DNA of 64,000 nt from Pseudanabaena sp. (GCA_003249035.1 QBMK01000006.1:62001-126000); one strand, 5' to 3'. Positions 1-8,730 are shown, numbered from the stretch's first letter. The notes: a model not told the origin generated them from the sequence alone. Numbers and translations: made by a program.

Positions 1-83
1 TTCTTTCCCCTGTTGTTGCCGCATGGATGCCAAATTTAATTGGTATTACGGCTGGATTTGTTATTCTCACTCGTGTTACATAA
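1..83 (+). CDS. LptF/LptG-family permease, C-terminal end (partial)
   Basis: Only the last 26 codons are in the window, reading in the frame that starts at base 3 and stopping at TAA 81-83. The peptide contains SPVVAAWMPN followed by a hydrophobic stretch. This matches the last transmembrane helix of LptF/LptG (YjgP/YjgQ) permeases, the inner-membrane part of the LptBFG transporter that extracts lipopolysaccharide. The assignment rests on this short tail alone, so it is a recognition call and not a proof. It fits an LPS-producing organism, as lpxB lies downstream at 6319. Confidence 0.6.
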   Translation, partial: LSPVVAAWMPNLIGITAGFVILTRVT

Positions 84-188
84 AGGTCAATTAAAGTTCT
101 CACTTTATTCTGAATATTTGCTCAAATTTAATTTGCCAATACAGTTCGATTACATTTATACCAATTCCCAAAAGTATAACTACACTTC

Positions 189-243
189 AAAGCCCAAATA
201 AACGAAAGCGGCGCGAAGCGCCGCCTTCATTTATTTGGGTTTT
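189..243. repeat. Long hairpin, CATAAAACCC-tip family
   Basis: Imperfect inverted repeat of about 26 bases per arm around the loop GAA. The centre is GGCGC-GAA-GCGCC and the outer right tip reads GGGTTTTATG, the consensus tip of the family seen also at 16508, 23485 and 58394. It could end transcription of the LptF/G gene. Confidence 0.7.
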
Positions 244-288
244 ATGTCCTAAGCAAAACTTTCATTGCTATACAAACCAAAACCTGTA

Positions 289-339
289 AGTAATACCTAG
301 ACACAAAATGGCTAAGCCATTTTGTGTCTAGGTATTACT
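289..339. repeat. Palindrome related to the 103-bp two-hairpin repeat
   Basis: Near-perfect palindrome with about 25-base arms. The inner stem ACACAAAATGGC with its complement and the outer ATACC...GGTAT ends match the first hairpin and the termini of the repeat at 23355, 32221 and 38086. It looks like a one-stem derivative of that family. Confidence 0.6.
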
Positions 340-473
340 ACGATATTTACAGATTTGAAAAATAGGCGATCGCTAAATCCATATTCAAAAAACACTTATT
401 GTCTCTGCTCATTTCACTGAAATACTTCCACAGCAAGCGATGTGATGATTATAGATCTAATTTTAACTTCACT

Positions 474-518
474 AATAAATCAAAAAGGCAACGCTTCGCG
501 TTGCCTTTTTGATTTATT
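474..518. terminator. Perfect hairpin terminator overlapping a stop codon
   Basis: Perfect 21-base arms around the loop TTC. The stop codon of the minus-strand gene (514-516) lies inside the right arm. On the minus strand the stem is followed by an AT-rich run, so it is a plausible terminator for that gene. Confidence 0.7.
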
Positions 519-1164
519 TCTTTTTGGTGGATTTACTCACAGGAACTTCCACGATCGCATCATCAATAGTGGTTACTGTCTCTTCCCCATCAGCATGAGT
601 TACAACCTCAAAAGGTTCTGAGGCAATATTAGTAACTTCAATAGTCTCTGCCTCTGTACTAATTACACTTTCCACGGGAGTTTTAACTTCTGAATTAGGA
701 GACTTTAGAGCTTCATCAAGAACTTGACGTGCATTTTCAGCTTGCGATCGCGCATCAAGAAATTTCATATTAAGCTGGGCAAAACTTTTGAGAGTTTTAA
801 AACCTTCCTTAATACTGTTAATTTGCTCTTCCGATACAAGTTCATCGCTAAACAAAATATCAATTTGCGATCGCACCTGCATCGCGTCAGATCGCAACTC
901 TTGCACTTTGATTTTTAACGTTGCAAGATTGTTTAGAATTTGTACGGCTTGGGTAATGGGATCTTCGCGATCTTCAGACATGGAAAGCTCTCTCACTTCA
1001 ATAAATTGGTCGGGACTAAAGCCATCGGCAAGATCAGTATCGAGTTTGCCTGAATCCATCAGTTCCATAAGTTCTGCCATTGCCTTTTCCCGTGCTTTTG
1101 GGGAATCTTTGCCAGCAACGGTCAAAACAACTTCGGGACTCTGGGCAAGGGTGTAGCGTGCCAT
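514..1164 (-). CDS. Hypothetical acidic cyanobacterial protein
   Basis: A 216-residue soluble protein with no signal peptide or membrane segment. I start it at the ATG at 1164 (MARYTLAQSPEVV), because the open frame upstream to 1221 reads like untranslated leader. The middle third (about residues 75-160) is Gln/Glu/Lys/Leu rich and likely helical. The last 55 residues are low-complexity, rich in Thr, Val and Glu, and end in a Lys cluster. I do not recognise a named domain. It is transcribed alone and ends in the hairpin at 474-518. Confidence 0.7.
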   Translation of the reverse strand: MARYTLAQSPEVVLTVAGKDSPKAREKAMAELMELMDSGKLDTDLADGFSPDQFIEVRELSMSEDREDPITQAVQILNNLATLKIKVQELRSDAMQVRSQIDILFSDELVSEEQINSIKEGFKTLKSFAQLNMKFLDARSQAENARQVLDEALKSPNSEVKTPVESVISTEAETIEVTNIASEPFEVVTHADGEETVTTIDDAIVEVPVSKSTKKK

Positions 1165-1441
1165 ATTTTTTAACTTACTTTGGTTTGCAAACAAATAATT
1201 TGTAAAAGCCCTACAAAACAAGACTTTTACAAATTGTTTATCTTCTAAAGTGATTTTAACTTGTTTTCACTGTCAGGATTCGTATAGCAAAGCCTTCCTG
1301 TAAAAACAAAATTTGCGCCCAAAGTTACGCTTTGTGTCTCATGCGATCGCCAAATCAAGTCCGCTAAAATCTATTTCCTAGATAGAGTACCCCCCTATCT
1401 GAGTAACTTTAGAACTTATTCGGGGATAGTCGTTCGTACCC

Positions 1442-2320
1442 ATGGATTCTTCCCTCCTAGATCAAATCCGCCACCTATGTCGCGATCGAGCTGCCTACGA
1501 ACACCTAAAAGCAATTCTGGTACAGCAAGAGCGCGTTCATCAACTTAGCTGGGAAGAGCGTTATGAAAAGCTGATGTCAGATCAGTCATCAGATACGCCG
1601 ACCTCTAACATTTTTAGTAATATTATTGCTAGAGAAAAAGCTCTTGCCCAGCTTGCTAATGCAATTCAAGGAACGCTATCTCTAAATTCAGTTTTGCAAA
1701 TGGCAGTCCAAATAGCCCGAAAATTGCTGGAAGTTGATCGTGTAGCAATTTTTCGCCGTTATGCTGATGGTCGGGGTGAATATACCATTGATGCGATCAC
1801 GTCCGGATTAACATCTCTAGCGCATATGCCCGAAAGACAGCTTTTACTTGTTCGGCACATGATCGAGTCTATAGATACAGACAACTCCTCTCAAACCATT
1901 GAAAGCATTAGCGATTTTGGCTTTTCGTCTCATATAGTAACTTTGTTCGAACAAGTTGGAATTTCATCTTATGCAGCAAATAATATCTATGCTGGGCAAG
2001 AAGTTTGGGGAACTTTAGTTGCTTTTCATGGTGGTATTTATCGCAGTTGGTCAGAGAGCGATCGCACTTCTCTATCATTGATTGCAACACAAATTGGTAT
2101 TGCCATCTCCCTAAATAATTTGCGCCTACAATCTCAAGAGCTAACTGATGATTTACAAGCCTTACAAACTGAATTAGATAATTTGCAACAGACAGTTGCG
2201 GAACTTGCTGAGCAAGAATTCAAGTCAACTATTACCTCAGAAATCACCCCATCTGCTGAACAAATGACTGAGCCAACGCCGGATAACATCGCCACAGAAA
2301 TCATCCACGCGCCAACCTAA
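1442..2320 (+). CDS. GAF domain protein
   Basis: A 292-residue cytoplasmic protein. After about 60 residues comes a GAF domain (roughly 65-215) with the usual start (ANAIQGTLSLNSVLQMAV), a VDRVAIFR strand and a closing SDRTSLSLIATQIG helix. It is followed by a short coiled coil (about 215-250) rich in Leu and Gln and a Thr/Pro-rich tail. The GAF domain contains no Cys, so it should not attach a bilin the way cyanobacteriochromes do. There is no output domain, so it probably acts as a small-molecule or protein-binding sensor module. Ligand unknown. Confidence 0.8.
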   Translation: MDSSLLDQIRHLCRDRAAYEHLKAILVQQERVHQLSWEERYEKLMSDQSSDTPTSNIFSNIIAREKALAQLANAIQGTLSLNSVLQMAVQIARKLLEVDRVAIFRRYADGRGEYTIDAITSGLTSLAHMPERQLLLVRHMIESIDTDNSSQTIESISDFGFSSHIVTLFEQVGISSYAANNIYAGQEVWGTLVAFHGGIYRSWSESDRTSLSLIATQIGIAISLNNLRLQSQELTDDLQALQTELDNLQQTVAELAEQEFKSTITSEITPSAEQMTEPTPDNIATEIIHAPT

Positions 2321-2378
2321 TCATCCACAATTAATTCACCATGTGATATTGAACAAAGAAATTGATTGCTGTTTCTAC

Positions 2379-2429
2379 AACCCAAAAGGTTATATGCGGA
2401 ACAAAGCGCCGCCTATAACTTTTTGGGTT
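2379..2429. repeat. Imperfect hairpin, CATAAAACCC-tip family
   Basis: Arms AACCCAAAAGGTTATA and TATAACTTTTTGGGTT flank a degenerate GC-rich centre (GCGGAACAAAGCGCCGCC). It lies downstream of the GAF gene and just before the MITE-like element. Confidence 0.6.
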
Positions 2430-2436
2430 TTATAGA

Positions 2437-2582
2437 TAACCCAAGTTGCTACCTATTCATCCAAAACTAAAATCAAAATAAAAAATGCTAGATTTTTATA
2501 CAAAAAAAGCGTTGTTTAGCACTTAGAGAGGCTGTTTTTAACTTGTTTTGAGACGGTTTTTGATAGGTAGCAACTTGGGTTA
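2437..2582. mobile_element. MITE-like element with perfect 20-bp terminal inverted repeats
   Basis: TAACCCAAGTTGCTACCTAT at 2437-2456 is repeated exactly, inverted, at 2563-2582. The 106 bases between are AT-rich and non-coding. The outermost bases are TA at each end, compatible with a TA target duplication flanking ACCC...GGGT ends as in IS630/Tc1-mariner elements. No transposase is present, so it would be non-autonomous. It sits 54 bases before the aldolase start and may have changed its promoter. Confidence 0.6.
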
Positions 2583-2635
2583 GATATTAAAACGCTATAT
2601 GATTGTCTTGCATCTATTTTTTATCTAAAGCCATT

Positions 2636-3532
2636 ATGTTGAGTTCGACTAAGGAACTTCTAGAAACTGCAAGACGCAATGCCTATGCGATCGGCGCATT
2701 TAATATCTATAACTTAGAAGGCGTAAAAGCCGTAGTAAACGCTGCCGAAATCAGTCGCAGTCCTGCGATGCTGCAATTACATCCTAGTGCTCTCATCTAT
2801 GGCAAACTCCCTTTAGTGAAAATGTGCATTGAAGCCGCCAAAGCAGCAAATGTACCAATCTCTATTCATCTCGATCACAGTACTTCGGCAAGTGATATTC
2901 GCTTAGCCCTAGATGCAGGAGTGCGATCGATCATGGCAGATGGCTCTCCCATGCCTTATGACAAGAATCTAGAATTTACTAGAGATATGACAACTCTCTC
3001 CCATAAGTTCCATGCAGTCGTAGAAGCAGAAATTGGTAGAATTAGCGGAACTGAAGATGGTCTAACGATCGCAGAGAAAGAAGCCAAAATGACCGACCCA
3101 ATTCAAGCTTTTGAGTTTGTGAATTTAACCAAAGTTGATTCGATCGCGGTCACCATCGGCAATGTGCATGGCGAATATAAAAGTCCGCCAAAACTAGATT
3201 TTGCGCGTCTCGAAAAGATCCGCAGTCTCGTTGATATTCCTTTGGTTTTGCATGGAGCATCAGGATTACCAGCAGAAATGATCCAGCGATCTATTCAATT
3301 GGGAGTCTGCAAATTTAATGTGAATACTGAAGTGCGCCAAGCCTATATGCATGCACTCAAACTAGAAATCTGTGGCGATAGCCCTAAAGATTTGCTGGAT
3401 ATCGCGGGTGAAGCGATCGCAGCGATGCAAGAAGTGATTATCGAGAAACTCAATCTCTTTGGCTCCATCGGCAAAGCCCATTTACATGAAACGCCCTATG
3501 CTGAAATTTTGTCCAGCCAAGCCTATGGTTAA
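2636..3532 (+). CDS. Class II ketose-bisphosphate aldolase (GatY/KbaY/Fba type)
   Basis: A 298-residue TIM-barrel aldolase, expected to cleave fructose- or tagatose-1,6-bisphosphate to dihydroxyacetone phosphate and glyceraldehyde 3-phosphate with Zn2+. Visible family signatures are IHLDHS (catalytic Asp plus first Zn His), VEAEIG (Glu), GNVHGEYKSPP (second Zn His) and VLHGASGLP (third Zn His), then NVNTE for phosphate binding. Length is normal. I use the ATG at 2636 (MLSSTKELLETARRNAYAIG), as the upstream start at 2603 would add a non-family leader. Whether it is the main glycolytic Fba or a tagatose-type paralogue cannot be told from sequence. The MITE-like element lies immediately upstream. 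Confidence 0.85.
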   Translation: MLSSTKELLETARRNAYAIGAFNIYNLEGVKAVVNAAEISRSPAMLQLHPSALIYGKLPLVKMCIEAAKAANVPISIHLDHSTSASDIRLALDAGVRSIMADGSPMPYDKNLEFTRDMTTLSHKFHAVVEAEIGRISGTEDGLTIAEKEAKMTDPIQAFEFVNLTKVDSIAVTIGNVHGEYKSPPKLDFARLEKIRSLVDIPLVLHGASGLPAEMIQRSIQLGVCKFNVNTEVRQAYMHALKLEICGDSPKDLLDIAGEAIAAMQEVIIEKLNLFGSIGKAHLHETPYAEILSSQAYG

Positions 3533-3598
3533 AACAACCAGAAAACAAACCAAGAACTAGAGTGCAGAGCTTGAATGTAGAGCTACTTGCGTAAGTCG

Positions 3599-3604
3599 TA
3601 TAAT
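3599..3604 (+). promoter_or_regulatory. Candidate -10 box for gatB
   Basis: Perfect TATAAT in the gap between the aldolase gene and gatB, 82 bases before the gatB start. I do not see a well-spaced consensus -35, so this is only a candidate. Confidence 0.3.
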
Positions 3605-3685
3605 AGTTAAAACAGCTTGTAGTGAAAACATTACAGCCATAATATACTTGTATATTCACCCAAAAGCCTCTCAAAAGCACCAGTT

Positions 3686-5164
3686 ATGACTGCAACCGCC
3701 CCTACTAAAACCAAGACAGAATACGAAGCCGTAATTGGTTTAGAAACCCACTGTCAGTTGACCACAAACTCAAAAATCTTTTGCAACTGTTCAACCCAGT
3801 TTGGTGCACCACCAAATACGAATGTTTGTCCTGTTTGTCTGGGTATGCCTGGGGTGCTGCCTGTTCTTAACGAAAAAGTCTTGGAATATGCGGTCAAAGC
3901 TGGACTAGCCCTCAATTGCCGAATCGCTCCTCACAGCAAATTCGATCGCAAACAATATTTTTATCCTGACCTTCCCAAAAACTATCAAGTTTCACAATAC
4001 GATCTGCCGATCGCTGAGCATGGTTGGCTAGAAATCCAATTAGAAGATGGCAGTACCAAGCGGATTGGTATTACTAGATTACATATGGAAGAAGATGCAG
4101 GAAAACTGGTACATGGAGGTAGCGATCGCCTTTCGGGCTCTAGTCACTCATTAGTAGATTTCAATCGTACGGGTGTCGCTCTATGCGAAATTGTCTCTGA
4201 GCCAGATATGCGAACAGGCGCAGAAGCCGCTGCCTATGCGCAAGAACTAAGGCGGATTATGCGCTACCTCGGAGTTTGCGATGGCAACATGCAAGAAGGC
4301 TCACTACGTTGTGACGTGAATATTTCTGTCCGTCCCGTTGGGCGCGAGAAGTTTGGCACGAAGGTAGAAATCAAAAACATGAACTCCTTCAACGCAATTC
4401 AAAGAGCGATCGATTTTGAAATTAATCGCCAAGTGGAAGCTCTAGAGACTGGTAGTGAGATCATCAAACAAGAAACTCGTCTTTGGGAAGAAAATACTCA
4501 ACGCACAATCAGTATGCGCTCCAAAGAAGGCGCGAGCGACTATCGCTATTTCCCAGAGCCTGACCTGATGGCGATTGAAGTTCCACTGACGACGTTAGCT
4601 CGATATCGTTCAGAGCTTCCCACGCTTCCCACTGCTAATCGCAAGCGTTATCGCGACGAATTTGGCTTGACTCCCTACGATGCAGCTCTGATTGCTGACG
4701 ATCGCAGTATTGCCGAATTCTTTGATGCGACGATCCTCATAGGTGCAGAACCAAAGCAAGTATTTAACTGGGTGATGGGTGATGTTACAGCCTATCTCAA
4801 TGAGAACAAACTCAAGATTGCAGACATTGCTCTCACTCCTACAGTTTTAGGAGAGATGATCGGACTAATCACAGATGGCACTATCAGCAGTAAAATCGCT
4901 AAAGATATCTTGCCTGAACTCATCATCAAAGGCGGCTCTGTTAAGGATCTAGTTGCATCTAAAGGATTGACTGTCCTTGCAGGTGCGGAACTTGAGAAGA
5001 TCATTGATGAGATCATTGCAGCTAATCCTAAGGAAGTGGAACAGTACAAGGCTGGCAAAACCAAGCTATTAGGATTCTTTGTTGGTCAAACCATGAAGAA
5101 AACCCAAGGACGCGCCGAACCCCAATCCACCAATAAATTGATTGCCGATAAACTATCCTCCTAA
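3686..5164 (+). CDS. gatB: Aspartyl/glutamyl-tRNA(Asn/Gln) amidotransferase subunit B
   Basis: A 492-residue full-length GatB, the kinase/amidotransfer subunit of GatCAB that converts Glu-tRNA(Gln) to Gln-tRNA(Gln). The N-terminal signature IGLETHCQL is followed by the zinc-site cysteines (FCNCSTQFG and CPVCLGMPG) and the YFYPDLPKNYQ motif of the kinase active site. The C-terminal third (about 335-490) is the helical tail and YqeY-like domain that binds the tRNA elbow. Start ATG 3686 (MTATAPTKTK). It stands alone, with gatA and gatC not in the window, and is followed by the hairpin at 5173. Confidence 0.97.
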   Translation: MTATAPTKTKTEYEAVIGLETHCQLTTNSKIFCNCSTQFGAPPNTNVCPVCLGMPGVLPVLNEKVLEYAVKAGLALNCRIAPHSKFDRKQYFYPDLPKNYQVSQYDLPIAEHGWLEIQLEDGSTKRIGITRLHMEEDAGKLVHGGSDRLSGSSHSLVDFNRTGVALCEIVSEPDMRTGAEAAAYAQELRRIMRYLGVCDGNMQEGSLRCDVNISVRPVGREKFGTKVEIKNMNSFNAIQRAIDFEINRQVEALETGSEIIKQETRLWEENTQRTISMRSKEGASDYRYFPEPDLMAIEVPLTTLARYRSELPTLPTANRKRYRDEFGLTPYDAALIADDRSIAEFFDATILIGAEPKQVFNWVMGDVTAYLNENKLKIADIALTPTVLGEMIGLITDGTISSKIAKDILPELIIKGGSVKDLVASKGLTVLAGAELEKIIDEIIAANPKEVEQYKAGKTKLLGFFVGQTMKKTQGRAEPQSTNKLIADKLSS

Positions 5165-5172
5165 TTTGCAGT

Positions 5173-5201
5173 GCGGCGCTTTGCGCCGCCTGTATTTTTT
5201 T
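5173..5201 (+). terminator. Terminator after gatB
   Basis: GCGGCGC-TTT-GCGCCGC stem followed by CTGTATTTTTTTA, nine bases after the gatB stop. A classical intrinsic terminator shape. Confidence 0.8.
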
Positions 5202-5324
5202 AGTATCAAATTCCTATGGTTATAGCTAACTCCAAACAAACATTACCCCTTCTTGAAAATGGCGATCGCCTTGCTCAAATAGAGATTGCCAAAAATCATA
5301 TAGATTTCCATGATCGGATCACAA

Positions 5325-5356
5325 AAAAAAGCCCAACCGATTGGCTGGGCTTTTTT
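5325..5356 (-). terminator. Terminator after rplT
   Basis: A-tract/T-tract hairpin (AAAAAAGCCCA with TGGGCTTTTTT) located just past the rplT stop. The T-run on the minus strand makes it a strong intrinsic terminator for rpmI-rplT. It could also serve transcripts coming from gatB. Confidence 0.85.
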
Positions 5357-5368
5357 GTTCGATTTAAT

Positions 5369-5722
5369 TTAAACGATCGCTTTTGCTTTTTCCACAATCG
5401 CAGTAAATGCTTCTGGATCGAGAATGGCAATCTGAGAAAGCATCTTCCGATTGATCTCAATATTCGATTTCTTGAGCAACCCAGCAAACTTGCTATAGCT
5501 CAAACCTTGTTGGCGAGCCGCAGCATTAATGCGGGTAATCCAGAGACTACGAAAATCGCGCTTCTTCTTACGGCGATCGCGGTAGGCATTACGCAGAGCT
5601 TTCATTACCTGCTGGTTAGCAGTGCGGAACAGCTTAGAGTGCGATCCGCGAAAGCCCTTGGCTAATTTCAGTACTTTGTTGCGGCGCTTCCTAGCTACGT
5701 TACCGCGTTTTACTCTCGTCAT
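5369..5722 (-). CDS. rplT: 50S ribosomal protein L20
   Basis: A 117-residue, strongly basic protein of the usual L20 length. The N-terminal [14 protein letters not shown] and the RGSHSKLFR and [14 protein letters not shown] segments are diagnostic. L20 binds 23S rRNA early in 50S assembly. It follows rpmI by 72 bases on the same strand, the conserved rpmI-rplT order. infC, which often precedes the pair in other bacteria, is not adjacent here. The open frame on the opposite strand over this gene is a shadow. Confidence 0.97.
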   Translation of the reverse strand: MTRVKRGNVARKRRNKVLKLAKGFRGSHSKLFRTANQQVMKALRNAYRDRRKKKRDFRSLWITRINAAARQQGLSYSKFAGLLKKSNIEINRKMLSQIAILDPEAFTAIVEKAKAIV

Positions 5723-5794
5723 GGCAGTTCGTTAATTTATCGTTAAAGTCGGTTATTTTATTTCTAGGAATTTCTATCTCATCGATAGAAATCA

Positions 5795-5992
5795 CTAGGC
5801 GTAAGGCATCATTGCACTTACTCTGGCATTATCAGTCTCATCAACTATAGCCATTTTACCCAATCTGCTCTTACGAACAGTTGGCTTATGCTCTAGTAGG
5901 TGGTTGCGACCAGCGTGGCGGCGAGCAAACTTGCCGCTACCCGTCACCTTGAATCGCTTGGCGGCAGATTTACGAGTTTTGAGCTTAGGCAC
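5795..5992 (-). CDS. rpmI: 50S ribosomal protein L35
   Basis: A 65-residue basic protein with the L35 signature [20 protein letters not shown] and the HLLEHK and RKSRLGK motifs. It is a structural protein of the large ribosomal subunit. First gene of the rpmI-rplT pair. Confidence 0.97.
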   Translation of the reverse strand: MPKLKTRKSAAKRFKVTGSGKFARRHAGRNHLLEHKPTVRKSRLGKMAIVDETDNARVSAMMPYA

Positions 5993-6318
5993 TTCTTTCT
6001 AGTCCAAATTTTTGACCTTTACGAGTGTACCATAAGGCAATGCAATATTCTGCATTTAGTATAAAATTCCATTAATTATCGTTGTGAAACCAATTTTGGT
6101 GTTCATAGTGCCTGCTGCGTGGAAACCCAAAAAATTGGATTTGACGGTAATCTTAAGGCTAACTGTTATCAAAACTAACAAAACTAATTCAGTGATTTTC
6201 AGTGCTGTAGGCCCTATAGTGCCTAAATTTGTAACATAATAGGAATTTCTGACGATATTCAAATAATTTTCATCGAAAAACCGATTTTAGGTTTTAAAAT
6301 CAGTTTCATTAGAACTCT
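5993..6318. other. Intergenic region between divergent rpmI and lpxB
   Basis: About 320 AT-rich bases separate the start of rpmI from the start of lpxB, so promoters for both must lie here. A 68-codon open frame on the minus strand (6056-6262) has no family resemblance and I do not call it a gene. No structured RNA was recognised. Confidence 0.5.
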
Positions 6319-7533
6319 ATGGCACAACCTGCTCTTACAACTAACTTAAGTATGGAATCTAGTTCAGAAATTAAGACAAAACGCCGCGTGTTTATTAGTA
6401 CAGGGGAAGTGTCAGGCGACTGGCATGGGGCGATTTTAATTGAGGCATTGCATGAGCGAGCTGCCCTGAGAGGGATCGAATTAGAAATCGTTGGGCTTGG
6501 AGGCGATCGCATGGCTGCAACAGGTGCAAAATTGCTAGGTAATACGGTGGGAATTGGTTCAATCGGAGCTGTTGAAGCACTGCCCTATATTTTGCCAACC
6601 ATTAAGGTTCAGCGAGATGCTAAGAAATGGCTAAAAACTTACCCTCCTGATGTGGCAGTACTAATTGATTACATGATGCCCAATCAAGGTATGGGCTATT
6701 ATGCCAAGCGCACTTTAAAGATTCCCGTCATCTATTACATCGCACCTCAAGAATGGGTTTGGTCTTTTAATGACAAAAACACAAAAGCGATCGCTACTTT
6801 CACAGATAAATTATTGGCGATTTTTCCGCAAGAAGCAGTTTATTACGAGAAACAAGGCACAAATGTTCAATGGGTCGGGCATCCATTTGTAGACCTGATG
6901 GCAAGGATTCCCGATCGCATTGAATCTCGTAAGCAACTTGGCATTGCCGACGATGACTTGGTCGTAACTCTGCTACCTGCTTCACGCACTCAAGAACTAC
7001 GATCGGTTATGCCGATTATTCTTGCTGCCGCTAAAATCATCCAAACCAAGTTGCCCCATGTAAAATTTTGGTTGCCGCTATCTCTAGAGCGCTATCGCCC
7101 TGAAGTTGAGAAACTGCTCAAAGAATATGACGTTAAAGCTACGATTATTTCTGCGAAATCTCAAATCGCGATTAGTGCAGCTGACTTGGTATTAAGCAAA
7201 TCTGGAACTGTGAATTTAGAGACTGCTCTGCTGAACGTTCCACAGGTAATTTTATATCGAGTCAGTAATATTACGGCATGGATTGCCGAACATATTGTGA
7301 GACTAAAACTTCCATTTATTTCGCCAGTAAATTTGGTGAATATGGAATCTGTCGTTCCAGAATTTGTGCAGAATGATGCAGTTCCAGAAGCGATCGCAGA
7401 ATGTGCATTAGACCTATTAATCAATCCTCTAGCAAGGCAAGCAATGCTCGATGGATATACTAAGGTGAGGGAAAGCTTGGGAGAAAAAGGAGCAATTAAC
7501 CGCGTTGCTGATTCGATTCTTGATTACCTATAA
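6319..7533 (+). CDS. lpxB: Lipid-A-disaccharide synthase
   Basis: A 404-residue GT-B glycosyltransferase (family GT19) that joins UDP-2,3-diacylglucosamine and lipid X during lipid A synthesis at the inner face of the inner membrane. The N-terminal signature ISTGEVSGDWHG is followed by PQEWVWS, VGHPFVD, LLPASRTQE and the sugar-nucleotide site KSGTVNLETALL. Length is normal apart from a short polar N-terminal extension of about 23 residues before KRRVFIST. The start could therefore be the internal Met at 6352. No other lpx genes are nearby. Confidence 0.95.
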   Translation: MAQPALTTNLSMESSSEIKTKRRVFISTGEVSGDWHGAILIEALHERAALRGIELEIVGLGGDRMAATGAKLLGNTVGIGSIGAVEALPYILPTIKVQRDAKKWLKTYPPDVAVLIDYMMPNQGMGYYAKRTLKIPVIYYIAPQEWVWSFNDKNTKAIATFTDKLLAIFPQEAVYYEKQGTNVQWVGHPFVDLMARIPDRIESRKQLGIADDDLVVTLLPASRTQELRSVMPIILAAAKIIQTKLPHVKFWLPLSLERYRPEVEKLLKEYDVKATIISAKSQIAISAADLVLSKSGTVNLETALLNVPQVILYRVSNITAWIAEHIVRLKLPFISPVNLVNMESVVPEFVQNDAVPEAIAECALDLLINPLARQAMLDGYTKVRESLGEKGAINRVADSILDYL

Positions 7534-7783
7534 AGCTATTGCGATCGCTTCCCACTAAAATTTTGGCAGTATCAATTGGCGGTCGGGCGGCTGGGCTTAT
7601 TCCTGACAGTCCATCTTCACCAATACCAATTACTGTAAGCCATTTTTTATTGCAAGTCATATGAGCCGAATAAAGTTAATCCCGATTATCGCAGTATTAG
7701 ACAGGATTGGTGGTAGAAAGAAGTAGGCGATCGCTTTTTGAATTTGTAACAGGTGAGAGCCTCTTAAAGTAGTGTTAAAGTAC

Positions 7784-7795
7784 TAAGTGAACTTA
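7784..7795. promoter_or_regulatory. Possible operator of the toxin-antitoxin pair
   Basis: Short palindrome TAAGT-GA-ACTTA, 13 bases before the antitoxin ATG, in the position where an autoregulatory antitoxin dimer would bind. It is short enough to occur by chance. Confidence 0.25.
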
Positions 7796-7808
7796 CTTAA
7801 GAAAGACC

Positions 7809-8093
7809 ATGACGCTAACTCTTAACCTACCGTCAGAAGTTGAGCAATATCTTTTGCAGGAAGCCAATCAAAAGGGGATTTCCATTGAGTCAGTGACATT
7901 GGATTTATTAACAAACTTTATTCTGTTAAGGCAACAGCAAGCTAAAGCGGTTAACTTAATTCAGTCTTGGATAGATGATGAAGATATTGAGGAACAGCAA
8001 GAAACTGGTGCATATTTGATCCATGCGTTGGATGAAGATCGCGTTTCTGAGCGGAAATTGTTTCCAGTTGAGATGAAGGGTATAACTTGGTGA
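7809..8093 (+). CDS. Antitoxin-like protein of a VapBC-type pair
   Basis: A 94-residue acidic protein. The N-terminal MTLTLNLPSEVEQYLLQEA resembles a ribbon-helix-helix start: a beta strand, then a helix. The C-terminal half is acidic and probably wraps the toxin. Its stop codon overlaps the GTG start of the PIN-domain gene at 8090, which is typical of translationally coupled toxin-antitoxin operons. Family known: such antitoxins neutralise the PIN RNase and repress their own promoter. The exact antitoxin class was not recognised. Confidence 0.75.
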   Translation: MTLTLNLPSEVEQYLLQEANQKGISIESVTLDLLTNFILLRQQQAKAVNLIQSWIDDEDIEEQQETGAYLIHALDEDRVSERKLFPVEMKGITW

Positions 8094-8542
8094 GTCGAGT
8101 CTTAATGTTAGACTCGGGTCCACTTGGTCTAGTCACCAATCCCAAACTGTCTACCGAAAGTGCGGCTTGCGCTCAGTGGCTGCAAACTCACATTACAGCA
8201 GGTAGCCGAATTATCATTCCAGAGATTACTGACTATGAGGTTCGTCGCGAATTGTTGAGAGCAAACAAGATTAAAGGGCTTGCTCGTCTAGATGATTTAG
8301 CCCAGTTGATTAAGTATTTGCCGATTGGAACGGTTGCGATGCGTCAAGCTGCAAAACTTTGGGCGCAGTCGCGTCAGCAAGGGCAACCAACATCGGGAGA
8401 TAAAACGATTGATGGTGATGTGATTTTGGTGGCTCAATCTATAACTCTTGGTGTTTCAGATGTCGTAATTGCGACAACGAATATAGGACATCTATCAAGA
8501 TTTATTTCCGCCGATTTATGGCAAAATATCACTATTGATTGA
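8090..8542 (+). CDS. PIN-domain toxin, VapC-like RNase
   Basis: A 150-residue PIN-domain protein. The acidic Mg2+-binding positions are visible: Asp in VLMLDSGPLG at the N-terminus, Glu in IIPEITDYE, Asp in GDKTIDGDVILVA, and the late Asp in GVSDVVIATTN. VapC toxins are endoribonucleases, many cutting tRNA or rRNA; the target here is unknown. I choose GTG 8090, which overlaps the antitoxin TGA as GTGA. A TTG three bases earlier is possible but less likely. It is the accessory neighbour of the attC cassette that begins about 270 bases downstream. Confidence 0.8.
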   Translation: MSRVLMLDSGPLGLVTNPKLSTESAACAQWLQTHITAGSRIIIPEITDYEVRRELLRANKIKGLARLDDLAQLIKYLPIGTVAMRQAAKLWAQSRQQGQPTSGDKTIDGDVILVAQSITLGVSDVVIATTNIGHLSRFISADLWQNITID

Positions 8543-8730
8543 GTTTGAATAAATTTATAAGATCGCTTTTTATTTTTTTAGTAAAAGCAATAAGCATCTC
8601 GTAAAGTTAGTCAGCAACTAAGCTGGATTTTAGTCGTGATTGAGAATAAATTGAGGAGGATGCTGCAAATTGTGAAAATGTGTGACGCTGGGGATGCAAA
8701 CAATATCTTAATAGAGATGAAATTATGGAG

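Larger units (their letters stand above)
84..473. other. Intergenic region with two palindromes
   Basis: This 390-base gap lies between the LptF/G tail and the convergent gene ending at 514. It holds the palindromes at 189-243 and 289-339. I see no coding potential, tRNA or obvious promoter in the rest. Confidence 0.6.

Noticed and set aside
788-1156. 122-codon plus-strand open frame
   Set aside because: Antisense to the acidic protein at 514-1164 and composed of Ser/Ile/Cys-rich sequence typical of a shadow frame.
5216-5665. 149-codon plus-strand open frame
   Set aside because: It overlaps rplT on the opposite strand and runs through its terminator; the L20 assignment is unambiguous.
6056-6262. 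68-codon minus-strand open frame between rpmI and lpxB
   Set aside because: AT-rich intergenic composition with no recognised motif; promoters for the divergent genes should lie here.
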